From contig CAVQME010000003.1 of NCBI GenBank assembly GCA_963713545.1, positions 1 through 64,000 on the forward strand: a stretch of DNA of 64,000 nucleotides. Reading direction: 5' to 3'. Of this stretch, positions 26,492 through 33,938 are shown piece by piece (position 1 is the first letter of the stretch; the number at the start of each line of letters is the position of its first letter). The notes under the pieces are model-generated. The model saw only the letters and a list, made by a program, of their open reading frames with translations, made no database searches and was not told the DNA's origin. Source of the stretch: CAVPLM01 sp963713545 (GTDB taxonomy: Bacteria > Actinomycetota > Thermoleophilia > RBG-16-64-13). Made by a program: the position numbers and the translations under genes.

Positions 26492-27346
26492 CTACTCCTC
26501 TTCCCGCCAGTGCCAGTCCCGGTCGCCCTTCAGCACGTTCGCGTTCATCTCTCCGCTCAGGTGCAGGAGGTTCGCTTCCGGGAAGCGTTCGGCAATGGCG
26601 TAGTAGAAGCTGGCCACATCGTCCGTCCTCGCCAGTTCTTCTTCGGTGGCGACCAGGTACCCTCTTGTGAAGTCGAGCGAACTCTTGTCGAACTGCATGC
26701 CGGGCTTCTGATGGCCCGGTATGATCACTTCGGCGCCCATCTTCTCGATCTTGTCGAGTTCCCGGATCCACTGCTCGCGCTCCCCGGGGGTGAGTTCGCA
26801 GGTGAACGGGTGGGCCTGGTTGAAGAGGACGTCGCTGGCGTACAGCGTCTTGATCGACGGTATCCACACCATGGTGTTGTATCTCATGTCGCCGATGACC
26901 TTGGAGATTATCTCGAGACGGTGCCCCTCGAGTTCCAGGTACTCCTCCGTCAGAGACTCGACCTGCACCGTCTCTCTACAAACGTTGTGAGCTCCTATCA
27001 CGTTCTCCCAGATCTCGATCTTGCCGAAGAACTGCTTGTTGATGATGTCGGCCTCCGACGGTATGGCTACTACCCGGGCCTTTGGGAATGCTTCAGCGAT
27101 CGTGCCCACCCCGAAGTAGTGATCGGGATGCGCGTGGGTCAGGTAGATCGTGGTCAAGCTCTTTCCCGTTTCCAGGATCTCGGCTATGACCCGGTGGGCG
27201 TTCGATAGGGTCCACTGCGCGTCGATCAGGATCGCGTCAGTCTTTCCCATCACGATGACGGACGCGACCTCAAATCCTGCCTCATCGCTGAAGAACACCT
27301 TGGTCGACAATGAGCCTGTCCCGCTGGCGGTCAATCTGATCTCCAT
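26492..27346 (-). CDS. metallo-beta-lactamase-fold hydrolase
   Basis: A 284-residue MBL-fold protein with the di-metal motif THAHPDH (residues 71-76), an ILIDAQW strand before it, a late Asp (YASDVLF) and the final His in IIPGHQKPG. These give a complete zinc-binding set. It resembles MBL hydrolases annotated only generally; the substrate (lactone, thioester or other) is unknown. The neighbouring transhydroxylase genes are separated by a convergent gene, so a joint pathway is only suggested. Confidence 0.85.
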   Translation of the reverse strand: MEIRLTASGTGSLSTKVFFSDEAGFEVASVIVMGKTDAILIDAQWTLSNAHRVIAEILETGKSLTTIYLTHAHPDHYFGVGTIAEAFPKARVVAIPSEADIINKQFFGKIEIWENVIGAHNVCRETVQVESLTEEYLELEGHRLEIISKVIGDMRYNTMVWIPSIKTLYASDVLFNQAHPFTCELTPGEREQWIRELDKIEKMGAEVIIPGHQKPGMQFDKSSLDFTRGYLVATEEELARTDDVASFYYAIAERFPEANLLHLSGEMNANVLKGDRDWHWREEE

Positions 27347-27464
27347 AGAATCATTCTCCAGTGTTGGGTTTCTAGTGAGTCTAGCACCCCTCAGGTCGTG
27401 AGCTGTTTGCGGCTGGGGCGGCTAGCGACCACGAGCGCGGACGGCTCCGTCAGCCTGGGGCGCC

Positions 27465-28190
27465 TCAGCGGCTTTCGGACGCAGTCGACATCGCCAGAGC
27501 CTCGCGAAGGGCTACGGTCGCGTGTTCGCGGAACTCAGCTCGCCGCTCGTCCTTGGAGCGGCCACAGATCGCCTCGGCCTTCCAGTCGGTGGGCCACTCC
27601 GCGTCCACGTGGACCGCCCCAGCGACGTGGAAGTGTCGGCACCGGGGCAGGGCGGCGATGATGCTGCGAGAATTCCCACGACCGTTGCAGGTCGACGGCT
27701 CCGCGGTCAGCACGACGGCACTGCACTTGACCAGGGGGGCAGCTTTCGCCCCCATGCCCTTCCGGTCGACCGGATCCAGCCCCACCCATATGGCAGGCTC
27801 TGGGTCGTCGACAGCCGAGAGCAAAGTGGCCAGCCCGCCGGCAGAAAATCCCATAAGCCCGATCCGCGACAAGTCGATCCGCTGGCTCCAAGGCTCACTC
27901 CGGCAGAAGTATGCTCGCAGGTCGGAGACAAACCTGCCGTTGCGGGCCCCATCCGACCATGCGGGCAGATCCGGCACCACCGTTACGAAGCCCTCCGCCG
28001 CTAGATGCCTGCCCCATTCGGACATACTCTGGCGATTTCGCCAGAATCCGTGGGCCACGATCACCAGGGGCGCCGGCTCTGCGGTGTCCGGCCGGTAGAC
28101 ATCAACGTGGGCAGTACCTGCAGCCAGTCTCAGCCGCATAGTCTCGCAGGCCGGCCCCGCGACGAAACGGCTCGCACCAGCCCCGGTCAC
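27465..28190 (-). CDS. alpha/beta hydrolase, chlorophyllase/dienelactone-hydrolase-like
   Basis: A 241-residue alpha/beta hydrolase: VIVAHGFWRN (oxyanion loop), a nucleophile elbow GFSAGG with Ser116, and a late His in the HVAGAVHVDAEW region. No signal peptide is visible, so it is cytoplasmic. Fold and elbow resemble chlorophyllase-like or dienelactone-hydrolase enzymes; substrate unknown. It lies in the same direction as guaA upstream and the MBL gene downstream, with gaps of about 85 and 118 bases. Confidence 0.75.
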   Translation of the reverse strand: MTGAGASRFVAGPACETMRLRLAAGTAHVDVYRPDTAEPAPLVIVAHGFWRNRQSMSEWGRHLAAEGFVTVVPDLPAWSDGARNGRFVSDLRAYFCRSEPWSQRIDLSRIGLMGFSAGGLATLLSAVDDPEPAIWVGLDPVDRKGMGAKAAPLVKCSAVVLTAEPSTCNGRGNSRSIIAALPRCRHFHVAGAVHVDAEWPTDWKAEAICGRSKDERRAEFREHATVALREALAMSTASESR

Positions 28191-28275
28191 GAGACCCCCA
28201 CCTCTGCCGCGATCAGGTTGGCGACAAACTGCTGTGTGGGATGTTGAGTTCTCACAGCAGACCCGGGCTGAGCTG

Positions 28276-29238
28276 CTACACGACTTCGATGGTCGACGGC
28301 GGTTTGGGCGCTATGTTGTAGGTGACGCTGACGACGCCGGGCACCGCGAGGATGATCTCCTCGGCCAGCTGTTCCAGGACCTCGAAGGGTACATGGGTGG
28401 GTGTGGCGGTGCGGGCGTCGATGCTGTTCCAGCAGCGCACTTCGATCTGCAGACCGAAGTCGCGCTTCCCGTCGCGCATGCCGGTCACCCGGTCTTCGTG
28501 GAGGATGGCCATGTACTGGAAGGCGCCGAAGCCCGACAGGTGCCGCTCGACTACCAGCGTGGCCTGGCGGACCGCGGTGACCCGCTCCGGAGTCACCTCG
28601 CCGATCACCCGGGCGGCGAGCGCCGGCCCGGGGAAGGGGATACGGCGGAAGAGTTCGGCCGGCAGCCCGAGAGCTTCCCCCAGCTTCCTCACGCCGTCTT
28701 TGCGAAGTTGGATGAGCGGCTCCAGGATGTGGTAGCCGAAGGCCTCCTGCGGGTCGATGCCCAACTGCTCGAAAACGTTGTGCTGCCGCTTGATCCCGGC
28801 GACGGTCTCATCCACATCTGTGAGGATGGTGCCCTGAAGCAGATGCTTCGCTCCGCTTTCTTTGACCAGCCGGGCGAAGACGTCGCGGTAGAATGTCTGG
28901 GTGATGGCCTCACGCTTCTCCTCAGGATCGGTCACGCCTTTGAGCGCCGCGAAGAACTCTGCACGCGCGTCGATGACCTCCACCGTCACGCCCAGGTCGC
29001 GGAAGAAGCTCGTGACCTGCTCGGCTTCGCCGGCCCGCATGAGGCCGTTTTCGACGAAGACCGTCTTGAGACGATCGCCCAAGGCGCGATGCCCCAGCAT
29101 CGTGACCGTCGAGGAATCGACCCCACCGGAGAGCGCGTTTATGGCCCACCCATCGCCGACACTGCTCCGGATCTCACCCACCTTCTCGGCGATAAAGCTC
29201 CCCGTATCGAGTTCCTGCGCGGTGATCTCCTTGATCAT
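28276..29238 (-). CDS. guaA: GMP synthase ATP-pyrophosphatase subunit
   Basis: A 320-residue protein comprising only the ATP-PPase and dimerisation parts of GMP synthase: the P-loop SGGVDSS (residues 37-43), TVFVENGLMR, GTILTDVDET, IKRQHNV, the FPGPALAARVIGEV signature and a C-terminal TYNIAPKPPSTIEVV. It adenylates XMP and aminates it to GMP. The N-terminal glutamine amidotransferase domain of the usual ~510-residue bacterial enzyme is absent, as in the archaeal two-subunit GuaAa/GuaAb enzyme; no amidotransferase gene is nearby. The ATG at 29238 follows GGAGAGGG; longer in-frame starts upstream are not homologous. Confidence 0.92.
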   Translation of the reverse strand: MIKEITAQELDTGSFIAEKVGEIRSSVGDGWAINALSGGVDSSTVTMLGHRALGDRLKTVFVENGLMRAGEAEQVTSFFRDLGVTVEVIDARAEFFAALKGVTDPEEKREAITQTFYRDVFARLVKESGAKHLLQGTILTDVDETVAGIKRQHNVFEQLGIDPQEAFGYHILEPLIQLRKDGVRKLGEALGLPAELFRRIPFPGPALAARVIGEVTPERVTAVRQATLVVERHLSGFGAFQYMAILHEDRVTGMRDGKRDFGLQIEVRCWNSIDARTATPTHVPFEVLEQLAEEIILAVPGVVSVTYNIAPKPPSTIEVV

Positions 29239-29390
29239 GCGACCCTCTCCTCCACTGTGATGAAGACGCCGAGCAACCATGCGGCTGGTAAGACTCGAAA
29301 GCCCCTGGTCGTGCCCCCGGCTCGAGACATATGCAGACTCTATAGGTCGCATGGCTGCCTGTCCAGCGGAGCGCCGGCAGGCCGAGATGA

Positions 29391-29418
29391 TTGACCTGCA
29401 AGGGCATCGACCTATACT
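29391..29418 (+). promoter_or_regulatory. promoter of the DUF1326 gene
   Basis: TTGACC (29391-29396) and TATACT (29413-29418) separated by 16 bases, a near-consensus sigma-70-type promoter 65 bases before the DUF1326 ATG. Confidence 0.6.
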
Positions 29419-29482
29419 GGGAATCCGAGCCACCGCGCGGGTCCCGCGCCGGTGTCGCGTCACCCCGGAAGGAGGAGGAACC

Positions 29483-30085
29483 ATGGTGGCACAACAGCCG
29501 GGATGGGAGATCAAAGGCGTCTACAACGAGGCGTGCGCGTCCGAGGGTCAATGCCCCTACTACTTCGGTAGGGACAAGGAGGGAGGGTGCCGCTACTTCA
29601 TGGTCTTTCGGATCACGGAGGGCACGGTGAACCGGGTCGACCTGTCAGGTATCACGGCCATCTACCTGGGCGATCTTCCGCACTCCACCTATGTCGAGGT
29701 CGTCGAGAAAGGATCCGAAGGCGCGATCTATGTCAGCGACGGCGCGACGTCCGAACAGCGCGCCGTCCTCGACACGCTGGTGGTCGAGGCACTTGGTGGC
29801 GTACTGATGAAGAGGGTGCTCGGTGTGAACTATGTCCCCATCGGTGTCGAGGAAGGCGACGGTGCGGTGCACTTCAGAATGCCGGCCGGGGAGATGAAGA
29901 TGGTGCTGACGAGGAGCCACAACGGCGACCCGGTGCGTCTGGAGAACGCGACCCTTCCCTTCCTCTCGGACGTCAAGGCCGCCCACACACTCTTCTGGAA
30001 CTGGTCGGACTACAGCAGGCACTTCGAGTACCGGGATCGCTGCGGCACTTGGGCCGACTTCCTGATGCGTTCCGAGCCCGCGTAG
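29483..30085 (+). CDS. DUF1326 domain protein
   Basis: A 200-residue protein of the DUF1326 family: GWEIKGVYNEACASEGQCPYYFGRD at the start, the central SGITAIYLGDLPHSTYVEV, and a C-terminal W-rich SDYSRHFEYRDRCGTW. No signal peptide or membrane segment. Function is unknown; the early Cys residues (Cys14 and Cys19 region) could be redox-active or metal-binding. GGAGGAGG precedes the ATG. It is followed by its own hairpin and then by the promoter of the redox operon, so it is likely a separate transcript, although its position and cysteines fit that block. Confidence 0.8.
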   Translation: MVAQQPGWEIKGVYNEACASEGQCPYYFGRDKEGGCRYFMVFRITEGTVNRVDLSGITAIYLGDLPHSTYVEVVEKGSEGAIYVSDGATSEQRAVLDTLVVEALGGVLMKRVLGVNYVPIGVEEGDGAVHFRMPAGEMKMVLTRSHNGDPVRLENATLPFLSDVKAAHTLFWNWSDYSRHFEYRDRCGTWADFLMRSEPA

Positions 30086-30102
30086 CCCGGCGGCGGCCGA
30101 CC

Positions 30103-30128
30103 GCCCGCAACTTCTGGCGGGCTTGCTT
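30103..30128 (+). terminator. short hairpin between DUF1326 and the redox operon
   Basis: Six-base-pair GC stem (GCCCGC at 30103-30108, GCGGGC at 30117-30122) with an eight-base loop, followed by TTGCTT. The T-rich tail overlaps the -35 of the next promoter. Confidence 0.5.
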
Positions 30129-30151
30129 ATAACCGTTTATACGGGTACAAT
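30123..30151 (+). promoter_or_regulatory. promoter of the DGC/ArsR redox operon
   Basis: TTGCTT (30123-30128) and TACAAT (30146-30151) with an ideal 17-base spacer. The first gene starts at 30223, giving a leader of about 65 bases. The spacer contains the dyad described separately. Confidence 0.65.
30128..30141. promoter_or_regulatory. dyad in the promoter spacer, candidate ArsR operator
   Basis: TATAA-CCGT-TTATA: five-base inverted arms around four central bases, lying between the -35 and -10 hexamers. Repressors of the ArsR/SmtB family bind AT-rich imperfect dyads in this position, and an ArsR gene lies in the operon downstream. The link is inferred. Confidence 0.45.
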
Positions 30152-30222
30152 GGCGTATGTACTCATGTCGGAGCGTGGGCACATCGCGCCCCATTGTGGC
30201 AGGCAGCAGAGGAGGATCGAGG

Positions 30223-30624
30223 ATGACCGACACGGGCGAACGGCAACGGCCGGGGCTGGTCATGTGCGTCTGCACCGGCAAGTGTCCGGGCTTCGAGAAG
30301 ATGGATATCTGGGACTTCATCAACCGGGTGCGGATCGAACTCCCGGTGGAGTTCGCCTTCATCCATCCACAACTCTGCGAGGAGGACGGCGACCGCTTTC
30401 TCGCCGACTTCCTCGAGGCCAAGCGGCCGCTCGTCATCGCCGGCTGCGCCCCCAACATGCAGTACAAGCTCTTCCGGGACGCCTTCACCGCGAAAGGCAT
30501 GGACGTGAAGAAGGACATGCTCCCCCTCGATATCCGCGATATGACGACCGACGACGCCGTCGAGAAGGTCGCGAGAGCTCTCGACGCGATAGGGGTCGAG
30601 AAGACGGCAATCGAGGCGGAATGA
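30223..30624 (+). CDS. HdrA N-terminal-like cysteine-rich protein
   Basis: A 133-residue cytoplasmic protein with MCVCTGKCPGF (Cys15, Cys17, Cys21), QLCEEDG (Cys52) and AGCAPNMQYKLF (Cys75). This order of motifs resembles the N-terminal domain of heterodisulfide reductase subunit A (CxC, then C-x-x-DG, then ACSP...LF), here as a stand-alone protein without the flavin domain. The cysteines may bind an iron-sulfur cluster. It is the first gene after the promoter; its stop overlaps the next ATG by four bases. GGAGGATCGAGG precedes the ATG at 30223. Function inferred only as electron transfer. Confidence 0.65.
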   Translation: MTDTGERQRPGLVMCVCTGKCPGFEKMDIWDFINRVRIELPVEFAFIHPQLCEEDGDRFLADFLEAKRPLVIAGCAPNMQYKLFRDAFTAKGMDVKKDMLPLDIRDMTTDDAVEKVARALDAIGVEKTAIEAE

Positions 30625-30899
30625 CCGAGACTTTCATGGGGGTGTCTCGGGAGAAGATCCCCTGGGCGCCGGTGATCGATTACGCGAAGTGCGATTTTTG
30701 CATGGACTGCGACGAGTTTTGTCCCCATAGGGTCTTCGAACGCCGGGACGAAGAGCCGATCCTGGTGGTAGCCAACCCGAACAACTGTGTGGTCTTCTGC
30801 AGGGCGTGCGCCAAGCTCTGCGGCCCCGACGCGCTCTCTTTCCCGGACAAACCGGAGACGATCGCACTCATCAAGCAACTGCGGGAAGCGGACTCGTGA
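30621..30899 (+). CDS. ferredoxin with two 4Fe-4S motifs
   Basis: A 92-residue protein with CDFCMDCDEFCP (Cys24, 27, 30, 34) and CVVFCRACAKLCGP (Cys56, 60, 63, 67). The second motif has three rather than two residues between its first two cysteines. It is probably a cytoplasmic electron carrier for the proteins encoded beside it. ATGA overlap upstream and GTGA overlap downstream show translational coupling. Confidence 0.8.
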   Translation: MTETFMGVSREKIPWAPVIDYAKCDFCMDCDEFCPHRVFERRDEEPILVVANPNNCVVFCRACAKLCGPDALSFPDKPETIALIKQLREADS

Positions 30900-31783
30900 A
30901 GCACGCCGTTCTCTCCTGCAGCGGCATGGACAAAGCCGAGGGCTCGCTCGCCCGCGAGGTGGCGATCAGGTTCGCAGAGAGGACGGGAGCGGACATCGTC
31001 TGCCCGGTGCTTCTGAATCGGACGGCGGCTCGCTACAAGAAGCTCCTGGCCGAGGAAGCGCTCGTGATAATCGACGGCTGCGGTACCCGCTGCGCGAGCA
31101 AGCTCACCGCCGGTCTGGACGCGAGAACGGAGAGGAAGATCTCGATTTCGGATGCTCTCAAGGCTCGGGGGCTCTTGCCGGGAACGTCGCTGCGTCTGGA
31201 GCCAGCCGATCTCGCTCTGGTCGAGACTATCGTCGACGACCTGATCGCAGGACTCGCAGCTCCGCCGACGCCACCGGCGTCTGCATCTCCCGATGCTCAG
31301 CAGGAGGCGGCGTCCAGTTCCAACGTTCGGACCTGGGAACCCCCGAACGACTTTGCCGTCGTCGTCCACGACAAATACGAGTTCCACATCCCCAAGAATG
31401 ACTACTTCTTCAACGAGAACGACGTGTGGGCGCGTCCGTTGGGCGATCGGGCGCGAGTGGGCATCTCAGACTACATGCAGCAGCGGCTGACCGATGTCAA
31501 CTACTTCGACCCGCCCGATGTCGGTGCCGAGATCGAGCAATTCGATGAAGTGGGCAGCGTCGAGTCGGTCAAGGCGGCGTTCGAGGTGATCTCTCCCGTC
31601 AGTGGAAGAGTAGTGGCCGTGAACGAGGCAGTCACAGATAGGCCCGAGCTTGTGAACGAGGACCCGTATGGTCACGGCTGGCTGGCGGAACTCGAACTGG
31701 CCGATTGGCAGGGGGAACGGGAGCTCCTTCTGGACGGGGTCCACTACGCGAAGAGCGTGGAGCAGAAGGCGGCTGAGGAATGA
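30896..31783 (+). CDS. DGC-domain / GcvH-like lipoyl-domain fusion protein
   Basis: A 295-residue two-domain protein. Residues 1-120 form a DGC domain (putative zinc-binding family PF08859): VLSCSGM with Cys8, then IIDGCGTRCASK with Asp60-Gly61-Cys62 and Cys66. A Pro/Ala/Ser linker (121-148) leads to a complete glycine-cleavage-H-like domain: NENDVWARPLGDRARVGISDYMQ, FDEVGSVESVKAAFEVISPVSG with the predicted lipoylated Lys226, and NEDPYGHGWLAEL. No glycine-cleavage P or T protein is nearby, so the lipoyl arm probably serves another redox or sulfur reaction. I chose the GTG at 30896, overlapping the ferredoxin stop; an in-frame start at 30806 lies inside that gene. Confidence 0.82.
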   Translation: MKHAVLSCSGMDKAEGSLAREVAIRFAERTGADIVCPVLLNRTAARYKKLLAEEALVIIDGCGTRCASKLTAGLDARTERKISISDALKARGLLPGTSLRLEPADLALVETIVDDLIAGLAAPPTPPASASPDAQQEAASSSNVRTWEPPNDFAVVVHDKYEFHIPKNDYFFNENDVWARPLGDRARVGISDYMQQRLTDVNYFDPPDVGAEIEQFDEVGSVESVKAAFEVISPVSGRVVAVNEAVTDRPELVNEDPYGHGWLAELELADWQGERELLLDGVHYAKSVEQKAAEE

Positions 31784-32286
31784 CAGGGAGAGAGCCGACG
31801 GGGAGCGATCCGGAGAGAGACCGGCAGGGGGTTGGGGGCGCGAGGGCGGTCGCAAGCGTTGAAGGCGGCGACACCGGACTTCGCTTTCTCGTGATCCCCT
31901 GTAGCGGCATCGGCAAGGTGCAAGGACTTCTTGGTCGGGAGGCCACCTATCAGCTGGTCGATGAACTTGCACCAGGGGAGGCGGGCACAGTCTGCCTTGC
32001 TTTGCTCGTGAGAGAGGACCCCGAAGCTCTCGAGAAAGTGCGCCGGCATCCTTGCATCGCCGTCGACGGATGCGCCAAAGCCTGCGCTCAGAAGAGCCTT
32101 GAGATCGCGGATGGCGACCTGCGAGTCTCCGTACAGGTGGCCGGGATACTGAGCAAGCACCGAGGCGCGCAACCGGGGGATGGCTCGGCGCTGACCGACG
32201 AAGGTTGGGAAATAGCTAGGGAGATCGCAGAGACGTTGGCCTCGGAGGCCAGAGGCCTCGAGAGCGGAGGGGAGGCGCCTCAGTGA
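31780..32286 (+). CDS. DGC-domain putative zinc-binding protein
   Basis: A 168-residue DGC-domain protein. After a 33-residue polar N-terminus come FLVIPCSGIGKVQG (Cys41), VCLALL (Cys72) and CIAVDGCAKACAQK (Cys92, Cys98, Cys102), then a C-terminal helix with EIAREIAETLASEA. It parallels the DGC half of the preceding fusion and the next gene, so three copies lie in a row. ATGA overlap with the fusion gene and GTGA overlap with the following one. Confidence 0.8.
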   Translation: MTGREPTGSDPERDRQGVGGARAVASVEGGDTGLRFLVIPCSGIGKVQGLLGREATYQLVDELAPGEAGTVCLALLVREDPEALEKVRRHPCIAVDGCAKACAQKSLEIADGDLRVSVQVAGILSKHRGAQPGDGSALTDEGWEIAREIAETLASEARGLESGGEAPQ

Positions 32287-32711
32287 GCGATGCTCCGAGC
32301 GGCCCCGCCAGCAAGGTGGGCGTGATCTCCTGCAGCGGGGAGGAGATAGCGGAAGGCACCATCTCTCGTCTCGCTACCCGGCAGGTCCTGGAATCCCTGC
32401 GCCCGGGGGTGACGGTGACCCTTTGTCTCCCCCTGTTCGCGGCGGGCAACGAGGGGGAAAGGAACTTCGCCCGGACCCACCCGATGATCACCATCGACGG
32501 ATGCGATAAGCAGTGTGCGAAGTGGGCCACGGAGAAGTACGGGGAGCGGCCGGTACGACGGGCACTCGTCGTGTCGGACATCCTCGGAGAGGAGGGCGCC
32601 GCGTGCCGGCGTTCGCTCCGAGATCAAGGAGAGGCCGACCGAGAGGCCACGCGGGTGGTGGCGGAGAAGATCGCAACGGAGGTCGACTCAGTGCTGGCGG
32701 AAGAGAGGTAA
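32283..32711 (+). CDS. DGC-domain putative zinc-binding protein
   Basis: A 142-residue DGC-domain protein with VGVISCSGEEIAEG (Cys17), TLCLPLF (Cys48) and ITIDGCDKQCAKWA (Asp72-Gly73-Cys74 and Cys78), plus Cys114 region EGAACRRS. The GTG start overlaps the preceding TGA. The three DGC proteins differ enough outside the motifs to suggest distinct partners rather than a recent duplication. Confidence 0.8.
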   Translation: MSDAPSGPASKVGVISCSGEEIAEGTISRLATRQVLESLRPGVTVTLCLPLFAAGNEGERNFARTHPMITIDGCDKQCAKWATEKYGERPVRRALVVSDILGEEGAACRRSLRDQGEADREATRVVAEKIATEVDSVLAEER

Positions 32712-32727
32712 AGAGAGGTAAGGCCTG

Positions 32728-33126
32728 ATGAGAGAGCTCGCAGACACCTTCAAGGCCCTTTCGGACGAGACCCGCCTGCAGATCGTGACGCTGCTTCTCG
32801 ACCGCGAGGAGCTGTGCGTCTGCGACTTTGTCGGCGCACTGGGTCTTACTCAATCGAAGGCTTCGCGGCACCTGCGCTATCTGTACAATGCCGGTCTGGT
32901 GGAGGACCGGCGAGAAGGCCTCTGGATGCACTATCGTGTCTCGACGCGCCTCTCTGCCGAGCAGCAACTCATCGTCGCCGCCCTGGCACAAGCGATCGGC
33001 GAGGAGCGCAGGCAAGAGCTCGGCCGGTCGCTCGAGGACTGGTTCAAGCGGAAGGCGGCCCAGGCGGAGGGTGACCAGAGCGGGGCCACATCCTGCTGCG
33101 GACCGGCTTTGGGCGCCACGCAATGA
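32728..33126 (+). CDS. ArsR-family metal/arsenite-type regulator
   Basis: A 132-residue winged-helix repressor. The N-terminal half reads FKALSDETRLQIVTLLLDREELCVCD, in which Cys30 and Cys32 form the ELCVCD alpha-3 metalloid site of ArsR; the recognition helix is LTQSKASRHLRYLYNAGLV. An unusual C-terminal tail ends ATSCCGPALG, a vicinal Cys pair that could add a ligand. Classic members release DNA on binding As(III) or Sb(III). Its place in the middle of the operon suggests self-regulation through the dyad at 30128-30141. It is 16 bases after the last DGC gene and shares ATGA with the next. Confidence 0.9.
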   Translation: MRELADTFKALSDETRLQIVTLLLDREELCVCDFVGALGLTQSKASRHLRYLYNAGLVEDRREGLWMHYRVSTRLSAEQQLIVAALAQAIGEERRQELGRSLEDWFKRKAAQAEGDQSGATSCCGPALGATQ

Positions 33127-33410
33127 GCGACCACGACGAGAAGGAGGGAGTCTTGATCGAGGTGAAGGTGTTCGGCAGCGAGCCTCCGTGCGTGAAGTGC
33201 AAGCGGCTGGAGGAGGCGGCGAGGCGGGCCGCGGAGGAGTTCCCCGGCCAGGTCACTGTGGCCAAGTACTCGGCGCTCTCTCCCGAGGGGAAGGCGCTTG
33301 CCCTCGAAGCGACCCCGGCTTTGGTCGTCAACGGCAAGATCGTGTCTCAGGGCAGGATCCCAGAGCAGGCCGAGCTCATACAGATGTATCAGGCCCAGCT
33401 AGGAGGATGA
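33123..33410 (+). CDS. thioredoxin-like redox-active disulfide protein
   Basis: A 95-residue thioredoxin-fold protein of the small thioredoxin_3 type. The active site is SEPPCVKCKRLEEAARR (Cys23, Cys26), followed by the cis-Pro segment EATPALVVNGKIVSQG and a final helix. Probable dithiol reductase in the cytoplasm; first of three related genes. ATGA overlap with arsR. Confidence 0.8.
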   Translation: MSDHDEKEGVLIEVKVFGSEPPCVKCKRLEEAARRAAEEFPGQVTVAKYSALSPEGKALALEATPALVVNGKIVSQGRIPEQAELIQMYQAQLGG

Positions 33411-33411
33411 G

Positions 33412-33687
33412 ATGGCGGTTCTGTTGGAGGTCTTCAGTGGCGATCCCCCCTGCCCGGGCTGCGTAGCCATCCTCGCCATGGCCGACCGCTATGCCGAGAA
33501 GTATCCTGCGGATGAGCTCGCGGTGAAGAGTTACGTCGGCCAGGAGGCCCTCGAGAAATACGCGGAGTACGACCTGTCTTGCGTGCCGGCGGCCGTCATC
33601 AATGGGGTCATCAAGATAGAGGGAACGGCCCCGGACGAGGGCACCATGAACAACGCGCTGCGGGAGGGTGGGCTGTGGATCCGATAA
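33412..33687 (+). CDS. thioredoxin-like protein
   Basis: A 91-residue thioredoxin-fold protein with the active site GDPPCPGCVAI (Cys14, Cys17), LSCVPAAVINGVIKIEG as the cis-Pro segment with an extra Cys before it, and a C-terminal helix. It starts one base after the preceding stop (TGAGATG) and is clearly a paralogue of its neighbours. Confidence 0.8.
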   Translation: MAVLLEVFSGDPPCPGCVAILAMADRYAEKYPADELAVKSYVGQEALEKYAEYDLSCVPAAVINGVIKIEGTAPDEGTMNNALREGGLWIR

Positions 33688-33938
33688 GAGTGGAGGTCTT
33701 CCTCTCCGTACCGGCTTGCTCGGGCGGTGTCGCCGTCAGGCGCCTGATCGACGAGGTGGCGCAGCGCTACGGCGATCAGATGGACGTCGTGTACCACCAA
33801 GGGCGCGACGCCCGCTATGAGGAGTTGAAGCTCTCATCGGCCCCGGCCATCATCGTGGGCGATCTGGTGCGCTTCATCGGACTCTGCCCTACCAAGGAAG
33901 GCCTGATCGGCGCGCTCAGGGAAGCCGGGTTGGAGTAG
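33675..33938 (+). CDS. thioredoxin-like protein lacking the second active-site cysteine
   Basis: An 87-residue protein with the same fold and order as the two preceding proteins, but the active site reads VPACSGGVAV, so only the first Cys (Cys15) remains. The cis-Pro segment is SSAPAIIVGDLVRFIG. A monothiol protein might form mixed disulfides or bind a metal. The GTG at 33675 overlaps the previous gene by 13 bases; a later in-frame GTG at 33690 is possible. It is the last gene of the operon. Confidence 0.7.
   Translation: MDPIRVEVFLSVPACSGGVAVRRLIDEVAQRYGDQMDVVYHQGRDARYEELKLSSAPAIIVGDLVRFIGLCPTKEGLIGALREAGLE

Noticed and set aside
30896..31783. Assignment of the DGC/GcvH fusion as glycine-cleavage H protein
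   Set aside because: The N-terminal DGC domain and the absence of glycine-cleavage partners argue against a role in glycine cleavage.
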